Shown: positions 58,901 through 64,000 of the stretch, in pieces
Numbering within the stretch: position 1 is the stretch's first letter
Layout of the letters: each line of letters opens with the position of its first letter
Assembly: GCA_958295665.1 (NCBI GenBank)
Contig: OY282558.1
Span: 30,649,045-30,713,044, forward strand
DNA: 64,000 nt
Source of the DNA: Tipula vernalis
Taxonomy: Eukaryota > Arthropoda > Insecta > Diptera > Tipulidae
Reading direction: 5' to 3'
Made by a program: the position numbers and the translations under genes
Notes under the pieces: generated by a model
What the model was told of the DNA's origin: nothing
Seen by the model: the letters and a program-made list of their open reading frames with translations, nothing else
The model's database searches: none

Positions 58901-59763
58901 CAGGTGTCATTATTAGCTTTATTGATTTCTTACTGATCCAGTGACAAAAAAAAAATCGCAAAAATTGTGCAAATATTGCAAAATACATAAATCCATGTTC
59001 CAAAAAATAATTTTTGCGTGCATTCCAATTAAAAATAAAAAAACTAAGGGACGATATACATACATATAAAATTATTTCTATGTATAAAATGACCGGCATC
59101 ATATCGTCGCGATGATTTATCATAAATTAAATTTTGTTTCTTTATGTTTTATGGTCGAAATGCATTCTTAGAAAAGTGTGGATTAAGATTTCCGATGCAG
59201 CTCTCTTGAACATAATTTTTTTTTATAAATTGAGAGGAAATTCAAATGAATGCAATTTATGATATGAAGTGTAATTTAGCAAAATTATGGTGGTTAATAT
59301 AGGTCAGGCGTACATACATATAACTACATATTCATGTACGTGTAGAGGGTGAATATCCATTCATCTTAATCAATATCAAATATCAATTTTCATCTTGATA
59401 TTAATTTTTTTGTTTTTTATATGACTTACATTAACTTTCACTTTCAATTTTTTATGATGTAATTTTTCTTCCTCTGATGATCCCTTAAATTATCATCATA
59501 AAACAAACGAACAAAAAATATACTTCCCATATGTCCGGGATAAAAAATCGCCCTCGATAAAAATCTATTACTTCAATTTTCCATTATAAACAATATTTTG
59601 TTTTTTTTTATTAGTTTTGTGTTTAGATCCTCTTCTATCCATGTCCTTATATGTGTACCAGTAAAGATAAACTATAAAAATCGTTCTAATGTAAAATTTT
59701 GTTCTGTATAGAGGCGGTGAAGGTTACGAACATCTGGATAAAATATATATATATATGTATACC
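55961..59763. other. AT-rich stretch, no supported gene
   Basis: It holds poly-A/poly-T tracts (55,866-55,880; 56,727-56,742; 57,222-57,243; 57,611-57,628; 58,121-58,134). The open frames, up to 132 codons at 57,388-57,786, are hydrophobic AT-driven sequences with a poly-lysine run from poly-A and no known motif. Confidence 0.4.
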
Positions 59764-60093
59764 TTAAAAATGATGACCACTCAGTGGAACATAAAAAAAA
59801 TACAAAAATTTAATAGAAATATTTAGCTTCAAGCATCTTTCATACAAGAAATAATGTTGATTGTATAATGATAGCACTATTTGGGGATCATAAATGATAA
59901 TAGGAGGAAAATCCATTTTAAATGACAAATTATTGTTGTGATTTGAGGGTTGCGTTAATATAGGTGAAATATTTTTATGGATCAGTGGCATACGTCGTGC
60001 TGGAGTTCCCGCTAAATTAATATAATTCACTATATGTACTATACGCACTGAATAAAGTGCAAAGGCGGTGACCACAATTGCTCTGTCAACCAT
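59764..60093 (-). CDS. Uncertain ORF, 109 codons from ATG
   Basis: An ATG frame starts MVDRAIVVTAFALYSVRIVH and continues NYINLAGTPARRMPLIHK before a less convincing AT-rich second half. The first 40 codons are clearly less AT-rich than their surroundings, and CTGATTTAG just upstream on the same strand could be a splice acceptor. The start could be a membrane segment. I recognise no family. It might be a host exon, a decayed element, or chance. Confidence 0.22.
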   Translation of the reverse strand: MVDRAIVVTAFALYSVRIVHIVNYINLAGTPARRMPLIHKNISPILTQPSNHNNNLSFKMDFPPIIIYDPQIVLSLYNQHYFLYERCLKLNISIKFLYFFYVPLSGHHF

Positions 60094-60660
60094 AGCTGCC
60101 TAAATCAGGTACCTACCATTAGATCCTGTGAAAACGCAAACTTTAGCAAAAATGTGAACGTTTTCATTTTGAATCAACTTTTCTCGAAGCACAACCACAC
60201 GTTACACTGTACTTGGATAGATCATCTCAGGATCCAAAGTTGGACCTTCAAACCTCGAAAATGAAGTCTATTATTGACACACAAAATGTTGGGTATACAC
60301 AAAATGATACATTCAAGTTTCAAGTGAATGAGTTACTAGGACCAATTTACAACACCAAGCGTTCTTATTTAGTTAGCCATTGTTAGATATATAGATGACT
60401 CTATACACTCCAGCTATCCTTTCAATAACACCTTACGGATGTGATGAATTTATACGAATTTTAGGCTAATATGCACAAATTATCACTCACTCGACTGTCG
60501 CGCCCTCTTTTGTATTAAAGTTGAGAAAGCTGCCACAGATTTTAATGCTTTACCCCAATAATTTAGAAGACATATTCATTTATATTGTAAACAAAAATTA
60601 TATTGACAACACGAAATGATCCTATAGGCATTTGCAAGCAGCAATAACTCGCAGACGCAA
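60094..60660. other. Unannotated stretch
   Basis: Nothing recognised. Confidence 0.35.
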
Positions 60661-60813
60661 ATGGCACTGCTTACTCTGCTGTGTTATACTGTTGTTGCAA
60701 CAAACCCAGTATTCGCAGAAGAGAAAGTTGGTAAACGATTCCTGTTTAAATCGAATTCAGAGAACTGGTTAGCTGGAAGTCGCGGCCGACGAGATCTTGA
60801 ATTTCTTGATTAA
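60661..60813 (+). CDS. Uncertain small ORF with signal-peptide-like start, 50 codons
   Basis: An ATG frame begins MALLTLLCYTVVATNPVFA, which has the form of a signal peptide with a plausible cleavage after VFA, and continues EEKVGKRFLFKSNSENW to a stop at 60,811. A GKR site lies in the mature part. The region to 60,900 is less AT-rich than its surroundings, and the minus strand is also open (RRLSESVLQRRIQLCADTI), so this could equally be part of a decayed element read on the other strand. I recognise neither product. Confidence 0.2.
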   Translation: MALLTLLCYTVVATNPVFAEEKVGKRFLFKSNSENWLAGSRGRRDLEFLD

Positions 60814-61549
60814 AGTCATCGGAGCATATTTGCCTGTATATGGTATCAGCACATAATTGAATTCGGCGTTGCAGAACCGATTCGGATAAGCGTCTCGTCT
60901 GAAGATTTCATTTATCATAAGCAAGCTCTAACAAGTTGCAATAAACATCATATTGAAAAATTTCACTTTATTTTCTTAGGGGCTGTTTTGAAAATTGTCC
61001 ACAATTGTTGCAGTAAGTGCTAATGTGACAGTGAACAAATCTATGACGTAAGTTTTGCTAAATAAGGTTATAATCTACGGTTTTCATTAAATTTGTTCGG
61101 GTTTGTGTTATGTTTAATGGTTGGAATTCCTACTCTCGAGGATTCAGATCAATTGATCAATACGCACCTGGCCATAACGAAGTTGTCTTAAGGTGAGGTT
61201 CCAAAGTAGTGATATTTTATAAGAATGCGTATAAGTAAATGAACCAATTTGATACATTATGCAAAAGCAAGAGGTTAAAAGCTTTGAATGATTCACCACA
61301 TTCGTATGAAACCACACCAACAAAACTATTTACTTACTTATTAACTATTTACTAGACTTGGCTGAATAGACGAGACCACTTCGTTAAAGAGTACATTACT
61401 GGGTTGGCTGGCAATTTAACAACGGATTCTTTCTTGGCAACAGTCATAAGATTTGTCACCAAGAGAGGTCTATTCATATTACGGTATGGTTCATATTGTT
61501 AACGCCAGATGAACGCTAAATTAGTTTCAACCAGGCAGACACAGAAGAG
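60814..61549. other. Unannotated stretch
   Basis: No motif recognised; only moderately AT-rich. Confidence 0.35.
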
Positions 61550-61792
61550 GTGCTTAGGTTTGCTTCTTGCTGCTCTTTACTTCAGTGGACTGTGGGAAGT
61601 AAAATGAAAAATTCGCTTCGCTATATTATCGAACTGTACGAAGCTGAAAATTCGCCAAGAAAAATAATTCTAAGTTTCAGTCTTCCACGTTCAACAGTCT
61701 TCAAAGTGATAAAACGATACCGGGAGTTAGGTTGTTCCTCGGACCGTCAACACTCCACAGCGAACCAAAAATATCAAATACTGGATCACTGA
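61550..61792 (+). pseudogene. Transposase helix-turn-helix scrap (Tc1/mariner type)
   Basis: The frame contains NSLRYIIELYEAENSPRKI, then SFSLPRSTVFKVIKRYRELG and CSSDRQ. This is the N-terminal helix-turn-helix of a Tc1/mariner-type transposase, in which a SxxxIAKxLxVPRSTVxxxIKRFxExG block is followed by a DRPRSGRP linker, here degraded to DRQHSTAN. It resembles the 3,541-3,723 piece (LPSSTVFKTIKRFR), so both may derive from related maT-like elements. The upstream codons to 61,550 look unrelated, and no catalytic region was recognised after the stop at 61,790. Confidence 0.6.
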
Positions 61793-62581
61793 AATTCGCA
61801 AATCAAAACACGTGACATAAAAATTTGGAGTCTTTACAAGATACCATTGTCAAGGTCTCTGTAATTTTAGTAAACGTTTAAAATTATCTATTGATGCTCA
61901 AAATTATAAAATTTCCAATGATTTGGTACAAATTTATAGAAATATTTGGAATTTATTCAGTTTCCGTATATAATTGTTACCGGTATAAGTCATTTTTGTA
62001 GAAACTCGAGACCCGATGTTCAGTGTCAAGGTCAAATTATAATTCTCAAAATCTACTAATGATGTATGGCAAGCAAAACGTCTATGTCAATAAAAAACTC
62101 CTAAAGGACCAATTTGGCACTCGTCGGCCACCGACTATATATCGCTAAATTATCGAAACTTGGAGGAACGTTTGGTTAGATGCAACAAGGAAATGAAATA
62201 AAATACAGACGATGCCTTCATTTGTACAACGAAGTATTAGAAGATATGCAATTTTCAAAATGCGAAAATATTTAGTTCAAAGCAAGAGTCAGTTTTAATG
62301 TTTCATTCAAACTTCTCGTCAAAATCTTTAATATAGTATGTTAAGACGATTTTGAAAATAAATTACATTTCATGAAAAACATGTCACTATTCGTTACAGC
62401 CACCGCTTGATGAAGATATTGCGTGCTACACAAATATGCTAATTTGGTATCTTTTGATGAAAACATTTAAACAAAGAAAATAATCGTATGTGGTTGTAGA
62501 GTAAGGCCAGCGACAATTTAAACAACCGAGTTACCATGCGTAAACAAGCGCTTGCTTGTGTGTTGTTTTAGGCTGCAGTAA
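61793..62581. other. Unannotated stretch
   Basis: No further transposase parts could be recognised. Confidence 0.35.
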
Positions 62582-63470
62582 CTACAAATGTTGTCTTTCA
62601 AGTGTGTTAACAAAAGGTGTTAAATGATACATTGAACCCGTTTGTTTCTTCGCAAAATTGCCCTCCTTAATCGCGTCCTTATACAGATAATTTGGTAAGC
62701 GAAAATGCGCAGCATCTTGATTAGAACGATCCTTTATCTCATAATCAGTAGTTAATACGTTATTATATTTTATCATGCGATACTTTATTTAATATACAAA
62801 AAGAATAAATTTATAATCTACCATTTGAGATATTGGCAGTAGCCTAATAAAATAATTAATGGCTTGATCCTGGTAAATTTGTAGCTCATTCACTTTGGTT
62901 TTATTTGCTGAGCTCCAAATTTGTATTAGATATATAATAAATTTGAATGAATATACGAAAAATAGCTATTTAGCGAAACTGCATGGGGAACAAATTTCCC
63001 AATTCGTTGGAAGACTAGGGTGCTATTTTCTGTTTTATAGAGTATGGTGCGTCCACTTTAGGTTAAAACTGAGATGCAACCCGAGATAACAGATGTTCTC
63101 TACCGTATTGATTTTTTCCGAATCTAGAATAATTTCCTCGAGTTCAATAAATAGTGGTTGCCTAAGAGACAATATTATAAATTTAGGTTTTATTTATTTA
63201 GACAAAGTTTATTACTGGTGAAGTATTCACTTGAGATTTTCAGATCGGTTTCCATTTGTAATTCTGAGTTGTATCTGTATCGTCTGCAAACAATTGAATT
63301 TTGCCAGAGAGGTTCAGAGAAAAAATAGCAGTTATAGATAATGAACAGCAGGGGCCCTAAAATGGAACCTTGCGGTACTCCACACTTTAATAGTAGCTCT
63401 TTATATTTATCATTTCCTATTTGATTGTTATCATTCAAATAGTTCTCCAGCCTTTGATGGACAGTTTTTT
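62582..63470 (-). pseudogene. LINE remnant, RT palm to C-terminus
   Basis: From 63,470 down: LENYLNDNNQIGNDK, then KCGVPQGSILGPLLFIIY (RT B box), then after a shift LFADDTDTTQNYKW (catalytic FADD), FTSNKLCLNK, NTVENICYLGLHLSFNLKW (thumb region) and a C-terminal block with DAAHFRLPNYLYKDAIKEG. Frameshifts separate the B box from FADD, and stops follow the thumb. The N-terminal half of the RT and any endonuclease are missing upstream. It is a non-LTR retrotransposon clearly different from the 29.7-31.8 kb copy. Confidence 0.85.
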
Positions 63471-63625
63471 AAAATTTTTTAAATCATTATAGTGGTCCGT
63501 TCTTACGCAGCTTTATCATAAAATTCGATTTAATGACGCTACTTTTAAAAGTGACGATAATATGCAAAAATTGGTGTTTCAGCATTACTTTTACAATTTG
63601 CAACTTTCATTATTTTTTGATATGA
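63471..63625. other. Spacer between two LINE remnants
   Basis: No structure recognised. Confidence 0.35.
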
Positions 63626-63656
63626 TTTATTTATTTATTTATTTATTTATTTATTA
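63626..63656. repeat. (TTTA)n tract, probable LINE 3' tail
   Basis: Seven or so TTTA units. On the minus strand this is TTGGTAATAAATAAATAAAT, directly following the C-terminal LINE fragment, which is where LINEs ending in short tandem repeats have their tail. Confidence 0.8.
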
Positions 63657-63978
63657 CCAACTTATACATAACTGGTTACATCAATAAGAAATTTAATAAA
63701 ATTATATAATGTAAAGATTACCAATAATTCAAAAGAAGCTTCGACATCAATTCCTTAAATGCATTTCTAGACAGATTAAAGTCAAAAGCCGGCCGTACTT
63801 TATTAAAGGAAGCAGAAGAATGATAAACCAGCTCACATTTACCGTAGTTTTGCCTACAAAACGGCAACTTAATTTGGAAATCTTTATCGCGCAGCACACG
63901 TAATGGAGTATATATATCAAGCAAACTCAAAATTTCCGAACAATCGATTTTAGACACCAATAAATCTCGAACAAACAT
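63657..63978 (-). pseudogene. LINE 3' end, C-terminal domain and UTR, runs to window edge
   Basis: The minus-strand frame 63,978-63,718 contains CSEILSLLDIYTPLRVLRDK, LPFCRQNYGKCELVYHSSAS and FNLSRNAFKEL. This is the conserved C-terminal part of Jockey/CR1/R1-type LINE polyproteins (LLxLLxxYxPxRxLR..., then FxRTNYGxxxPxxRM..., FNxxFDFxLSRxxF). About 60 bp of 3' UTR and the (AAAT)n tail follow. The rest of the element lies beyond the window. Its C-terminal sequence differs from the neighbouring LINE, so it is a separate insertion. Confidence 0.8.
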
Positions 63979-64000
63979 TGCGCTAATTTCAATTCTACGA

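Overview
This is an AT-rich eukaryotic window, almost certainly nuclear DNA of an insect and most likely a fly. The reasons are the very AT-rich base composition, the abundance of short simple repeats, the mix of transposon families (Tc1, mariner, maT-like, PIF/Harbinger, hAT, BEL/Pao, CR1/Jockey-type LINEs, Penelope), and one candidate splice-bounded mini-exon whose start-codon context resembles that of flies. The species cannot be named from the sequence alone. I see no rRNA, tRNA, CRISPR or bacterial-type operon. Most of the window looks like intron or intergenic DNA and a graveyard of decayed mobile elements; no complete host gene is visible.

Layout. 1-3.7 kb: a small terminal-inverted-repeat element, a tandem duplication, a PIF/Harbinger transposase remnant (+) and a maT-like transposase remnant (-). 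3.7-16.7 kb: mostly AT-rich unannotated DNA, with a TA-flanked 0.8 kb element full of TGCATT motifs (8.06-8.86 kb), an RT-like scrap (9.8 kb) and a near-perfect 90-nt hairpin (10.85 kb). 16.7-22 kb: a possible hAT-type element (TIR CAGTGGCGTAACTA) whose interior holds tandem repeats, a mariner remnant abutting a BEL/Pao integrase remnant, and a 231-bp long hairpin. 22-27.2 kb: four inverted-repeat (MITE or foldback) structures. 29.7-31.8 kb: a 2 kb decayed LINE (-) with endonuclease, RT and C-terminal parts, followed by a 1.6 kb hAT-type element with GGAGCC-repeat ends and an 8-bp target duplication (32.2-33.8 kb). 38.7-42.9 kb: a Penelope-like element in two partial tandem copies (-), bounded by inverted TGTAGACAA-rich repeats. 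46.7-49.6 kb: an alternating array of two repeat families (B-A-B-A-B), with a fourth B copy at 50.9 kb inside a broken DDE-transposase-like gene. 53.4-56 kb: a degenerate tandem array interrupted by a 1.56 kb Tc1 derivative whose two arms both carry the 3' end of a transposase. 61.5-64 kb: a transposase helix-turn-helix scrap and two different LINE remnants (-).

The one good candidate for host coding sequence is a 48-bp exon at 52,135-52,182 with both splice signals and a fly-like start context; it would encode MDPNSKFK and continue in phase 1, which fits a long gene with large introns covering part of this window. A few other short open frames are listed at low confidence. All transposon genes seen are broken by frameshifts, stops or deletions, so none is expected to be active.

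The main novelty candidates are the A/B composite repeat, the double-3'-end Tc1 element with a paralogous empty site, the tandem Penelope copies, the broken DDE-like family interrupted by a B element, and several long hairpins that could feed small-RNA pathways.
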